Shown here in pieces: positions 36,037 to 44,309 of a DNA stretch of 64,000 bases; the first letter of the stretch is position 1; each line of letters begins with the position of its first letter. The notes beneath the pieces were generated by a model that was given only the letters and a program-made list of their open reading frames with translations, made no database searches and was not told the origin of the DNA. The position numbers were made by a program, and so were the translations under genes. The DNA comes from Geomonas anaerohicana (GTDB lineage Bacteria > Desulfobacterota > Desulfuromonadia > Geobacterales > Geobacteraceae): the NCBI RefSeq assembly GCF_016458305.1, contig NZ_JAEMHL010000005.1:186001-250000 (forward strand), written 5' to 3'.

Positions 36037-37782
36037 ATGAGTCTAGTCGGCAATTTGGAAGATCTCGGCTTAGGCGAGATCCTGCAGATCGTAAGCCTGA
36101 GCAGGAGGTCCGGCGTGCTCGCCCTGCAAAGCAGGGGGAGAGAAGCGCGGGTGATCTTCCGCAACGGGCAGGTGATCCGCGCCACATCCTCGACCTTCCA
36201 GCAGAACCTGGGCGAGGTGCTGATCCAGCAGGGTGTCATTGACCTGGGGATCCTAAAGCGCGCGCTGAGCATACAGGCCGACGAGGGGTACACCCAGCTT
36301 CTGGGCGTCATCATGGTGGAGCGTTTTAACGTGAGCGCCGATGCCATCGAGGCGGTGGTGCGCGAGCAGATCGAAAACGTGGTCTACTCGTTGTTCGCCT
36401 GGGCCGAAGGGACCTTCGAGTTCGAGCTGCAAGAAGTCGGTGACTCCGACCACGCCAGGCTGGACCCGGTGCAGTTCATGCTCAAGCAGGGGCTCAATCC
36501 GCAGTACCTGGCCATGGAAGGCTCCCGCATCATCGACGAGCAGCGCCACCGCGGTGAGGGGGAGGACGACCACGGCACCCACCACGAGGAATCGGTCGAC
36601 TTCGCTTTCGATCTGCTGCAGGAGCCGTCCGCTGCCGCTCCGGCCACTCCATCTTCCACGCCCGATATCCCCACATCCCCCCCGAAAGCGCACGCAGAGG
36701 CTTCCCCCATTCCGGCCGCCGCGGCCATCACCTCTGCATCCGGCGAGGGCAAGCCGGTGGTGCTGGTCGATGACGATCCGGCCACGCTCGCGGTCCTGAC
36801 CGCGCTCCTCTCGGATATGGAGTATCGGGTGGAGGCCATGGAGCGGGGGGAGGACGCGCTGATCCGGGTCGATTCGCTCTACCGCGACGGCGTGCGCCCG
36901 ACGGTACTGGTCGACCTGATCATGCCGCGCATGGACGGGACCGGCATCCTGGGCGGTCTCGAGCTCATGGAACTGGTGCGCAACAATTTCCCGGAACTGC
37001 CGCTCTTGGGGCTTTCCGATTTTGAAAACGACGAGGCGCAGCGCAAGATGCGCGGCCTGGGCATTCCGCTTTTGATGAAGCCGCTCAAAAGCGAGGTCGA
37101 AGAGGTGCGCGACGCCTTCGCTCCGAGGCTCACTGCAGCCCTGGAAAGCCTGGCGGCCGGTGAGGAAGCCGCCTTTAACAGCGTCAACATCGGCGACGAG
37201 CTGAGGCTGGAGATGGGCGAGGAGCCGGCGCTTTTTGCGCCGCAGCTGCACCAGAGCACCGGCATTTCGCAGTTGCGTGGCATGCTCGAGGAGCTGAACA
37301 ACCCGCAACTGGGCGGGGGGATCATCCTGCTGGTGCTGCGCTTTGCCGCCGAATTCGTCAACCGCGCCGTGGTGCTCCTGGTCAAGAAGGAAACCGTGCA
37401 GGGGCTGGGGCAGTTCGGCCTCCAGGACGGTGACGGCGGTGCCGACGCACGTGTTCGCAAACTCACCATTCCCAGGGGGGAGCCGTCGCTCTTCACCGAG
37501 GTGCTCGAGACACGGTATCCGGTGAAAGGGACGGTCGACGCCTCGGTGTGGACCCACTACTTCCTGGAGCAGTTGGGGGGCGGGCGTCCCGCCGAGTATT
37601 TTGTTGGACCGATAGTGAGCGAAGGCAAGGTGGTCGCCATCCTCTACGGGGACAACCTCCCCGAGGACAAGCCCATCGGCGACACCGATTCGCTGGAGAT
37701 ATTCCTGTGTCAGGCCGGCATAGCTATGGAAAAGGCCCTGTTGCAGCGCAGGCTGCAGGAGCAGGGACGGGGAGAAATGTGA
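36037..37782 (+). CDS. PATAN (DUF4388) - receiver - GAF-like protein
   Basis: 581 aa. Residues 1-140 form a PATAN/DUF4388 domain (MSLVGNLEDLGLGEILQIVS, GQVIRATSSTFQQNLGEVL). After a Pro/Ala linker a receiver spans about 243-355 with the acid pocket VDDD and acceptor in VLVDLIMPRMDG. The C-terminal part (about 400-575) is GAF-like (YFVGPIVSEGKVVAILYGDN). PATAN domains are found in Desulfuromonadota and cyanobacterial regulators of pili and motility. First gene of the chemosensory cluster; its stop is 1 bp before the next start. Confidence 0.85.
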   Translation: MSLVGNLEDLGLGEILQIVSLSRRSGVLALQSRGREARVIFRNGQVIRATSSTFQQNLGEVLIQQGVIDLGILKRALSIQADEGYTQLLGVIMVERFNVSADAIEAVVREQIENVVYSLFAWAEGTFEFELQEVGDSDHARLDPVQFMLKQGLNPQYLAMEGSRIIDEQRHRGEGEDDHGTHHEESVDFAFDLLQEPSAAAPATPSSTPDIPTSPPKAHAEASPIPAAAAITSASGEGKPVVLVDDDPATLAVLTALLSDMEYRVEAMERGEDALIRVDSLYRDGVRPTVLVDLIMPRMDGTGILGGLELMELVRNNFPELPLLGLSDFENDEAQRKMRGLGIPLLMKPLKSEVEEVRDAFAPRLTAALESLAAGEEAAFNSVNIGDELRLEMGEEPALFAPQLHQSTGISQLRGMLEELNNPQLGGGIILLVLRFAAEFVNRAVVLLVKKETVQGLGQFGLQDGDGGADARVRKLTIPRGEPSLFTEVLETRYPVKGTVDASVWTHYFLEQLGGGRPAEYFVGPIVSEGKVVAILYGDNLPEDKPIGDTDSLEIFLCQAGIAMEKALLQRRLQEQGRGEM

Positions 37783-37783
37783 C

Positions 37784-38152
37784 GTGAAGAGGATACTGAT
37801 AGCGGAAGATTCCAACACCATGCGTTCCATGCTGGTTTCCACCATAGACGAGCTGGAAAAATATACTATCGTCGAGGCCGCCAGTGGCTTCGAAGCGTTG
37901 CGTCTTTTGCCGCGTGAGCAGGTGGACCTGATCATCACCGACATCAACATGCCCGATATCAACGGGCTTGAGCTGATCAGCTACGTGCGCAACAACCCCA
38001 ACTACCAGTCCATTCCGCTGTTCATCGTCTCCACCGAGAGCGGCGAGAAGGATCTCGAGAAGGGGCTGGCTCTGGGCGCCAACGAGTACCTGGTGAAACC
38101 CTTCGACCCGGTGAAGCTGCAGGAACTGGTCTGCAAGTATCTGGGGGACTAA
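37784..38152 (+). CDS. CheY-like single-domain response regulator
   Basis: 122 aa, GTG start. Receiver signatures: ILIAEDSNTMR, acceptor Asp in LIITDINMPDINGLEL, switch Ser/Thr in LFIVSTESG and Lys in YLVKPFDPVKLQ. There is no output domain, so it should work by binding a target protein after phosphorylation by the CheA encoded downstream. It is very similar in style to the CheY at 49128. Confidence 0.92.
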   Translation: MKRILIAEDSNTMRSMLVSTIDELEKYTIVEAASGFEALRLLPREQVDLIITDINMPDINGLELISYVRNNPNYQSIPLFIVSTESGEKDLEKGLALGANEYLVKPFDPVKLQELVCKYLGD

Positions 38153-38305
38153 ACGGCCGAACGGCCGTTCAAGGTTCAACGTTCGGTTCGACGTTGAGCT
38201 AAGCCTTGGCAGCACCGGCGCAGTGACGGCGCGGTCACCAATGAACTGATTCGAGAAATGCCGTAGCAAAACGTTGAACATTGAACATTGAACGTCTTTT
38301 GCCTT
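38151..38305. repeat. Intergenic element with GTTCAACGTT arms, copy 1
   Basis: The left part contains ACGGCCGAACGGCCGT and GTTCAACGTTCGGTTCGACG. The right part contains AACGTTGAACATTGAAC, so the ends are inversely related. The gap before cheA is built almost entirely from this element. A second copy lies at 41181-41370. Confidence 0.6.
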
Positions 38306-38319
38306 TTGAAAGAGAGTCT

Positions 38320-40380
38320 ATGAGCGTCGAGGATAACATTGGAAAAGCGTTGAAGGACTTTTTGGCCGAGGCCGAAGAGATCCTGGACCAGCTGAGTCTT
38401 GACCTGGTCTCCTTGAGTGACTGCGCCGACGGCGGGGAATGCAGCCCGGACCTGGTCAACTCCGTGTTCCGCGGCGCCCACTCCCTCAAGGGACTGGCGG
38501 GCATGTTCGGCCTCTCGGATATCGCGGAACTGGGCCACCACCTGGAGAACCTGCTCGATGCCCTCAGGCTGGGCAAGGTTGAGCTGGACCAGGCCGTGGT
38601 GAGCACCCTGTTCGAGTCCACCGAACTGCTGGCGCACCTGGTGCGCAACGCCGGTGAGACCGGGGGCGAAGGTGCCGACCTTTCCGGCGCCATGCAACGC
38701 ATCAACGATTGCCTGACCCGCGGCCCCAAGGCAAACCAGGACTCCCCCCTGGCCCGGCTCAACATCCCCGAGCGGGTGCTCTCCTCGATGACCGAGTACG
38801 AAGAGCACCGCCTGCTGGAAAACGTGAAGAAGGGGCGCCACATCCATTCCATCCGGGTGTCGCTCCTTCTGGCGAGCTTCGACTCGGACCTCATGGAGTT
38901 GACCGACACCCTGAAGCAGGCGGGCGAGGTGATCAGCACCCTTCCCTCCGCTTCCAGCGGCCTGGACGCCGGCATCGACTTCGAGATCCTGTTCGGCTCG
39001 GAGCTTCCCGCGGGCGCACTGATGCCCATCATCGACCGTGAGCACCTGACCATCTTCACCTTCGGCGAAACGGCCGGGGAGCAGGCGGCGGGGAGTGGCG
39101 CGGAGGCGGCGGCACCGGTCGCGGAACCGGGCGGCGCGGAAGGCGATTTCCAGGCTCCGGCGGCGGGTGACGGCGGCGCCATCAGCGCCAAGAGCATGAG
39201 CCGGACCGTCCGCGTCGACATCGGCAAGCTCGACCTGCTGATGAACATCGTGGGCGAACTGGTGCTCTCCCACTCCATGATCGCCGACGTCGCGGCCCGG
39301 ATGCGCCGGGACGGGCTCATCGTTCCCTCCCAGGAGCTGAACAAGGCGGCCAAGGGGCTCGAGAAAAAGCTCTCGGAACTGCAGAAGGGGGTCATGGAAA
39401 TCAGGATGATCCCGGTCGGGCAGCTCTTCGACAAGATGACCCGCATCATCCGCAAGATCGCGCGCGAGCAGGGGAAGAAGGTCGAGCTGAAGCTCTACGG
39501 CGCGGACACGGAACTGGACAAGCTGATTATCGAGGACATCTCCGATCCGGTCATGCACATCGTGAGAAACAGCATCGACCACGGCATCGAGACCCCCGAG
39601 GAGCGCCTCGCCGCGGGCAAGGACGAAAAGGGGACCATCACCCTTTCCTCGTACCAGAAGGGCAACCACGTCGTGATCCAGATCGACGACGACGGCGGCG
39701 GCATCGACGTGGCGCGCGTGAAACAAAAGGCGGTGAAGCTGGGCATCATCTCCTCGGTCGACGAGGTGACCGACCGCGAGGCGCTCGACTTCATCTTCCG
39801 CCCCGGCTTCTCCACCACCGAAACCGTGAGCGAGATCTCCGGCCGCGGCGTGGGCATGGACGTGGTCCGCACCAACATCGCCGCGCTCTCGGGTCTCATC
39901 GACGTCGAGAACTTCCCGGGGCAGGGGGCGCGCTTCATCATCACCCTCCCCATTACGCTGGCCATCATCAAGGCGCTGATCATCTCCACCGCGGGGCGCA
40001 CCTACGCGCTTCCCATCACCTCGGTGCTGGAGAGCATCCTCGTGGAGCAGAAGGAGATCAGGACCATCGAGCGCAAGGAGGTGATCCAGCTGCGTGAGTC
40101 GACCCTCCCGCTGTTGCGGCTTTCCGAGTTCTTCGAACTGAAGGGTGGGGAGGCGGCGCCGGAGAGTTGCTACGTGGTCGTGGTGGGGGTCGCCGAGAAA
40201 CGGCTGGGGCTCGTGGTAGACGATCTCATCGGGCAGCAGGATATCGTCATCAAGTCCATCGGCGACACCTTCGCCGGTTTCCGGGGCATCTCGGGTGCTG
40301 CGGACCTGGGCGACCAGCGCACCATCCTGGTGCTCGATGTCGGTAGCGTCATCGCCGAGGCCACTCGAGGGAGTGCCTGA
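38320..40380 (+). CDS. cheA: Chemotaxis histidine kinase CheA
   Basis: 686 aa from the ATG at 38320 (MSVEDNIGKALKDFL). The P1 domain carries phospho-accepting His54 in FRGAHSLKGLAGMF. A region of about residues 160-245 takes the place of a P2 domain, followed by an Ala/Gly linker. P3 dimerisation starts at VRVDIGKLDLLMNIVGELVL, P4 has the N-box HIVRNSIDHGIE and the G-box GRGVGMDVVRTNI, and P5 is CheW-like at the end. It should phosphorylate the CheY proteins and CheB of this cluster. The stop overlaps the next start by one base. Confidence 0.95.
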   Translation: MSVEDNIGKALKDFLAEAEEILDQLSLDLVSLSDCADGGECSPDLVNSVFRGAHSLKGLAGMFGLSDIAELGHHLENLLDALRLGKVELDQAVVSTLFESTELLAHLVRNAGETGGEGADLSGAMQRINDCLTRGPKANQDSPLARLNIPERVLSSMTEYEEHRLLENVKKGRHIHSIRVSLLLASFDSDLMELTDTLKQAGEVISTLPSASSGLDAGIDFEILFGSELPAGALMPIIDREHLTIFTFGETAGEQAAGSGAEAAAPVAEPGGAEGDFQAPAAGDGGAISAKSMSRTVRVDIGKLDLLMNIVGELVLSHSMIADVAARMRRDGLIVPSQELNKAAKGLEKKLSELQKGVMEIRMIPVGQLFDKMTRIIRKIAREQGKKVELKLYGADTELDKLIIEDISDPVMHIVRNSIDHGIETPEERLAAGKDEKGTITLSSYQKGNHVVIQIDDDGGGIDVARVKQKAVKLGIISSVDEVTDREALDFIFRPGFSTTETVSEISGRGVGMDVVRTNIAALSGLIDVENFPGQGARFIITLPITLAIIKALIISTAGRTYALPITSVLESILVEQKEIRTIERKEVIQLRESTLPLLRLSEFFELKGGEAAPESCYVVVVGVAEKRLGLVVDDLIGQQDIVIKSIGDTFAGFRGISGAADLGDQRTILVLDVGSVIAEATRGSA

Positions 40381-41180
40381 TGTACAAGGAATTTTATGGC
40401 CTCACCGAGAAGCCCTTCAGCAAGACTCCCGATCCCCGCTTTCTGTACATGAGCTCGGGGCACCAGGAGGCGCTGGCGCGGCTCGAGTATGCGGTCGAGG
40501 AGAGCGAGATCGCCCTTCTCACCGGCGACATCGGTTGCGGCAAGACCACCATCTCGCGCGCCCTCATGGACCGGATGGGGGACAGTTACCACTTCATGTT
40601 CGTGTTCAACCCGCGCCTGACCGCCGACGAGCTTTTGCGGGTGATCGCGTCGGGGCTGCAGGTGAACGAGCCGTCCTTGCAGAAGGACCAGCTCCTGAAG
40701 GAGATCACCACCGCGCTGTACCGGCTGCACGGCGAGGGGCGGGTACCGGTGGTGGTGATCGACGAGGCCCAGATGATCCCGGACCGGGAGCTCTTCGACG
40801 AGCTGCGTCTCTTGACCAACTTCCAGCTCGACGACCGCAACCTGGTGAGTGTGATCATCATGGGGCAGCCCGAGCTGCGCGAGATGCTCGCCTCCCCGGT
40901 GTACGAGCCGTTTAGGCAGCGCATTTCGCTCAACTTCCACCTGGCCCCCCTGGGGCTGGAGGAGACGCTGGAGTACCTCGACTTCAGGATCGTGGCGGCC
41001 GGCGGCGAGCCGGGTCTGTTTTCGCCGGATGCCGTGCAGAGGATCTACGAGCTTTCCGGAGGGGTGCCGCGTCGGATCAACGCCGTCGCCACCAACGCGC
41101 TGTTGATCGGCTACGGCAGGGACGCCGCCCTGATCGACGCCTCCATAATCGAAGAGACCGCGGCGGAGCTGCTGGCTTAA
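40380..41180 (+). CDS. ExeA/GspA-like AAA ATPase
   Basis: 266 aa. The opening YKEFYGLTEKPFSKTPDPRF is characteristic of ExeA-type ATPases. Walker A is GDIGCGKTTIS near residue 49 and Walker B is VVVIDEAQMI near residue 127, followed by sensor-like IIMGQPELREML. Relatives help assemble secretins or act with transposases. Only the ATPase part is present, with no peptidoglycan-binding domain or membrane helix. Its one-base overlap with cheA ties it to the chemosensory system, an unusual partner. Confidence 0.9.
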   Translation: MYKEFYGLTEKPFSKTPDPRFLYMSSGHQEALARLEYAVEESEIALLTGDIGCGKTTISRALMDRMGDSYHFMFVFNPRLTADELLRVIASGLQVNEPSLQKDQLLKEITTALYRLHGEGRVPVVVIDEAQMIPDRELFDELRLLTNFQLDDRNLVSVIIMGQPELREMLASPVYEPFRQRISLNFHLAPLGLEETLEYLDFRIVAAGGEPGLFSPDAVQRIYELSGGVPRRINAVATNALLIGYGRDAALIDASIIEETAAELLA

Positions 41181-41370
41181 CCCCCGTTAGGGGCGGTTCA
41201 ACGTTCAACGTTCGACCGCCTGGCCCTCTCCGCCATCCTCACGGTGGCGGCCTGTCCTGCCGCTACGGGGGTGAGCAGTAAAAGCATTACGTGCTGCCAG
41301 GAAGACTGGGGCTGTCGGCATGAGACGTCTATCGAACGTTGAAGGTTGAACGTTGAACGGCTTTTCAAGT
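41181..41370. repeat. Intergenic element with GTTCAACGTT arms, copy 2
   Basis: GGCGGTTCAACGTTCAACGT at 41192-41211 is mirrored by GAACGTTGAAGGTTGAACGT near 41332-41356. It resembles the element at 38151-38305 and fills the 203-bp gap between the ATPase and CheW genes. Confidence 0.6.
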
Positions 41371-41382
41371 TTTGAGGTTTCG

Positions 41383-42201
41383 ATGAATCTTGCAGAGATC
41401 AGAAAGAAGGCTTCCCGCGGAGAGGCACAGGGCGCAACCGCTCGCGAAGCGGCGCCGCAGCAGGGGGGGCAGGAGCCCCGGGCCGAGTCCTCGCCTGCGC
41501 CGGTGGAGCCGCAGGCGCCGCCCGAGGTGACGGTAGCCGCCGAGGAGTTCTCCGTCCCCGAACCGTTCGTTGACGAGCCCTTCGTGCTCGAGCCCGTGGA
41601 TCCCGACCCGCTGCCGCGTGCCTCTGCCCCGGCCTGGCAGGCCGAGCAGTTCGACCCGCCCTACCTGTACCAGGACGAGCCCGACGAGTTCGACCCGGTG
41701 GCTGTCATCCTCCGGGGACGCGAGTCCGCCTCCTTCGAGGCGGAGACCTCGCAGCAGGAGGTGGTGGACGCGGCCAGCGTCGAGCTGCTCTGCTTCCGCG
41801 TGGCGAGCGAGGAATACGCCATCAGCATCATGGACATCAAGGAGATCATCAAGCCGCGCGAGGTGACCGAGGTGCCCCGGGTTCCTTCCTTCGTGCGCGG
41901 CATCCTCTCCCTGCGCGGCAACATCATCCCCGTCTTCGACATGAAGAACAGGCTGGGGCTTGCCGACGGCGCCGTCTCGGAGCGAGAGCGCATCGTGGTG
42001 GTCAAGCGCCAGGGGGGCTACGCCGGCGTCCTGGTGGACGAGGTGGTGCAGGTGGTCCGGATCGCCGAGGGGGGCATCGAACCTCCGCCGGTGGTCCTCG
42101 AGGGGATCGATCGCGAGTTCGTGCTGGGTATCGGCCGGGTCGGCGGCAGGATGCTGATCCTGCTCGACATGGAAAAAGTATTGGATGTAGGTCTCTTGTA
42201 G
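41383..42201 (+). CDS. CheW-like coupling protein with long N-terminal extension
   Basis: 272 aa from the ATG at 41383 with GAGG upstream. Residues 1-130 are a low-complexity acidic Pro/Glu/Asp region (VPEPFVDEPFVLEPVDPDPL). The CheW domain starts about residue 135 (VELLCFRVASEEYAISIMDI) and includes VPRVPSFVRGILSLRGNIIP and the receptor/kinase-contact strand. The disordered extension is unusual and may be a docking tail. One of two CheW proteins in the cluster. Confidence 0.9.
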   Translation: MNLAEIRKKASRGEAQGATAREAAPQQGGQEPRAESSPAPVEPQAPPEVTVAAEEFSVPEPFVDEPFVLEPVDPDPLPRASAPAWQAEQFDPPYLYQDEPDEFDPVAVILRGRESASFEAETSQQEVVDAASVELLCFRVASEEYAISIMDIKEIIKPREVTEVPRVPSFVRGILSLRGNIIPVFDMKNRLGLADGAVSERERIVVVKRQGGYAGVLVDEVVQVVRIAEGGIEPPPVVLEGIDREFVLGIGRVGGRMLILLDMEKVLDVGLL

Positions 42202-42225
42202 AGGCGGGGTGCAGGAGGGATGAGC

Positions 42226-42624
42226 ATGGAGAAGAACAGGATCCTCGTGGTCGAGGATGAAGAGAGCCTACTGAAGCTGGAGAGCATCCTCTTCACCTCG
42301 AAGGGGTACCAGGTCACCGGGGTACGCGGCGGCAACGACGCGCTGAAGGCGATCGCGCAGGATGCGCCGGACCTCGTGGTCCTGGACCTCATGCTGCCGG
42401 ACATGGACGGCTTCGAAGTCTGCCGCTGCATCAAGGAAAACCCCGCCACCAGCGCGATTCCCGTGGTGATGCTGACGGCGAAGAAGAGCAGCCGCGACCT
42501 CGAGCACGGCCGCCAGGTCGGCGCCGACGCCTACATCACCAAGCCCTTCAAGTCGGTCAAGGTGCTGGAAGTGATCGAGGGGCTGCTGGGCAACAGCGGC
42601 GCCGCAGGGGGGGACGCAGTCTGA
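42226..42624 (+). CDS. CheY-like response regulator
   Basis: 132 aa from the ATG at 42226, which has AGGAGG at proper spacing; the ATG at 42220 is too close to that site. Receiver signatures: ILVVEDEESLLK, acceptor Asp in LVVLDLMLPDMDGFEV, VVMLTAKKS and YITKPFKSVKV. No output domain. The stop overlaps the next gene's start (TGATG). It differs from the other two CheYs in its LDLMLPDMDG box, which is closer to OmpR-type receivers. Confidence 0.9.
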   Translation: MEKNRILVVEDEESLLKLESILFTSKGYQVTGVRGGNDALKAIAQDAPDLVVLDLMLPDMDGFEVCRCIKENPATSAIPVVMLTAKKSSRDLEHGRQVGADAYITKPFKSVKVLEVIEGLLGNSGAAGGDAV

Positions 42625-43130
42625 TGACCGAGGAACTCCAGGAAATTCAGGTGGCCTGCCTGCGCATGGACGAGGGGCTCTACGCCGTCGACATCATGCG
42701 CATCAGGGAGATCATCAGGGTCCCCAAGCTCGCCCCGCTGCCCCGGGCACTCCCCTTCGTGGAGGGGGTGATCAACCTGCGCGGCTCGGTGATCCCGGTG
42801 GTGGATCTGCGCAAGCGCTTCGGGCTTCCCGCCGCAGAAAACAAGGAGAGCGCGCGCCTGCTGATCCTCTCCATCTCTGGGCAACCCCTGGCCCTCATGG
42901 TGGACGAAGTGACCGAGATGATAACCATTCCGCTGCGCGAGCTCAAGGCACCGCCGCGCGGGGTGCGCATAGTGGGGGGCGAGTACATGGTGGGGCTGTG
43001 CCTGGTGCGTGACGTGCCGGTGATGCTGCTCAACATCGACGCTCTGCTCACCTTCCAGGAGAAGGCCCAGTTGGGCTACCTTACCCCCCAGGGGGAGACC
43101 ACTTCCACGAAAAAGAGCCCAGCATGCTGA
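42624..43130 (+). CDS. CheW-like coupling protein
   Basis: 168 aa. A nearly minimal CheW domain: EIQVACLRMDEGLYAVDIMRIREII, then ALPFVEGVINLRGSVIPVVDLRKRFG and LALMVDEVTEMI. It lacks the long extension of the CheW at 41383, so the two may serve different receptors or kinases. Start and stop both overlap neighbours, implying tight translational coupling. Confidence 0.92.
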   Translation: MTEELQEIQVACLRMDEGLYAVDIMRIREIIRVPKLAPLPRALPFVEGVINLRGSVIPVVDLRKRFGLPAAENKESARLLILSISGQPLALMVDEVTEMITIPLRELKAPPRGVRIVGGEYMVGLCLVRDVPVMLLNIDALLTFQEKAQLGYLTPQGETTSTKKSPAC

Positions 43131-44299
43131 TAGTCTGTCCCAACTGTAAAAAGCGATTCAATGTCGTCGTGAGCTCTTCCGACGAGCCGAAGAAACTGCG
43201 CTGCTCGAGCTGCAAGGCCGTGTTCCGGCTGGTGCGCAAGAGCGAGCGTCCGGCGGCACCGCAGACCAGGGTAAAGGTCGTGGTCGCCAACGAGAGCGCT
43301 GCCTTCTGCAAGGCGGTGGAGAAGGTCCTCGCTGCCGAGCCCTTCGAACTGTACCTGTGCACCGACGGCAAGGAGGCGCTTGAGACCGTGCAGCGCGTGC
43401 AGCCCGGCGTGCTGCTCCTGGACGTGGCGCTTCCCACCATGTTCGGATTCGAGGTCTGCGAGCGGGTACGCCAGGACCCCGCGCTCGCCAAGACCAAGAT
43501 CGTGCTCATCGCCTCGATCTACGACAAGACCCGCTACAAGCGCTCCCCGAACTCGCTGTACGGGGCCGACGACTACATCGAGAAGCACCACATTCCGGAC
43601 TCCCTGGTCTCGATGATCTACCGTCTCACCTCGGGTGATGTTCCCCCGGTGGTGAGTCCGACCGAAAGCGAACTGGCCGCCCAGGAGGAGAGCCGCAGCG
43701 AGATCAGGCAGGTGGAGGTCGAAGAGACCTCGATGCCGCAAGCCGCCGCACCCGTACCTGCGGCGCCGGAAGCACCTGCGGCACCTGCGGCGTCGGCACC
43801 CGAAGTCACCCCGGCAGCGGCACCTGCGGCGCCCGTTGTCGCCGCGCCGGAAGCCCCGCCTGAAGCCGCGCCCGAGGCACCGGCAGCGGTCCCCGCGCCC
43901 CCCGAGGTTCCCGTTATCGAGGCAGCCGAGCCTCCTGTCGTCGAGGCGCCCGCCGCCCCGGCCATGGCGGCACCCGAGCTGCCTGTCGTGGCGCCGGCCG
44001 CTCCCAGCGCCCCGGCAGCCGCCGAGCCCGCCGCGGCTTCGGCCCAGCTTCCCGAGGAACAGGTAAAAGCACGGCGCCTGGCCAGGATCATCGTCTCCGA
44101 CATCGTCCTTTACAACCAGGCGAAAGTGGAGCAGGGGGTGCGCGAGGGGAGCTTCTACGAACTGCTGGCCGACGACATACGCGAAGGAGAATACCTGTAC
44201 CAGCAGAGGGTGTCGCAGCAGGTGCGCGATACCACCTCCTTCTTGAAAGATGCCTTCGACGAACTGATCGCGAAGAAACGAGCCGAACTGAGCCTTTAG
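43124..44299 (+). CDS. Zinc-ribbon - pseudo-receiver protein with Ala/Pro linker
   Basis: 391 aa. Residues 1-35 are an MJ0042-type zinc ribbon (CPNC at 5/8, CSSC at 27/30). Residues about 48-170 form a receiver-like domain: the acid pocket DD is replaced by N-E (VVVANES), yet the acceptor-position Asp remains in LLLDVALPTMFGFEV. Residues about 190-310 are a long Ala/Pro/Glu linker. A conserved-looking helical end (about 310-391) includes ARRLARIIVSDIVLYNQAKV. The layout recalls the FrzS/AglZ pseudo-receiver proteins of Myxococcus, but with a zinc ribbon. Likely a scaffold or polarity factor. Confidence 0.82.
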   Translation: MLIVCPNCKKRFNVVVSSSDEPKKLRCSSCKAVFRLVRKSERPAAPQTRVKVVVANESAAFCKAVEKVLAAEPFELYLCTDGKEALETVQRVQPGVLLLDVALPTMFGFEVCERVRQDPALAKTKIVLIASIYDKTRYKRSPNSLYGADDYIEKHHIPDSLVSMIYRLTSGDVPPVVSPTESELAAQEESRSEIRQVEVEETSMPQAAAPVPAAPEAPAAPAASAPEVTPAAAPAAPVVAAPEAPPEAAPEAPAAVPAPPEVPVIEAAEPPVVEAPAAPAMAAPELPVVAPAAPSAPAAAEPAAASAQLPEEQVKARRLARIIVSDIVLYNQAKVEQGVREGSFYELLADDIREGEYLYQQRVSQQVRDTTSFLKDAFDELIAKKRAELSL

Positions 44300-44309
44300 G
44301 AGAGAGACC

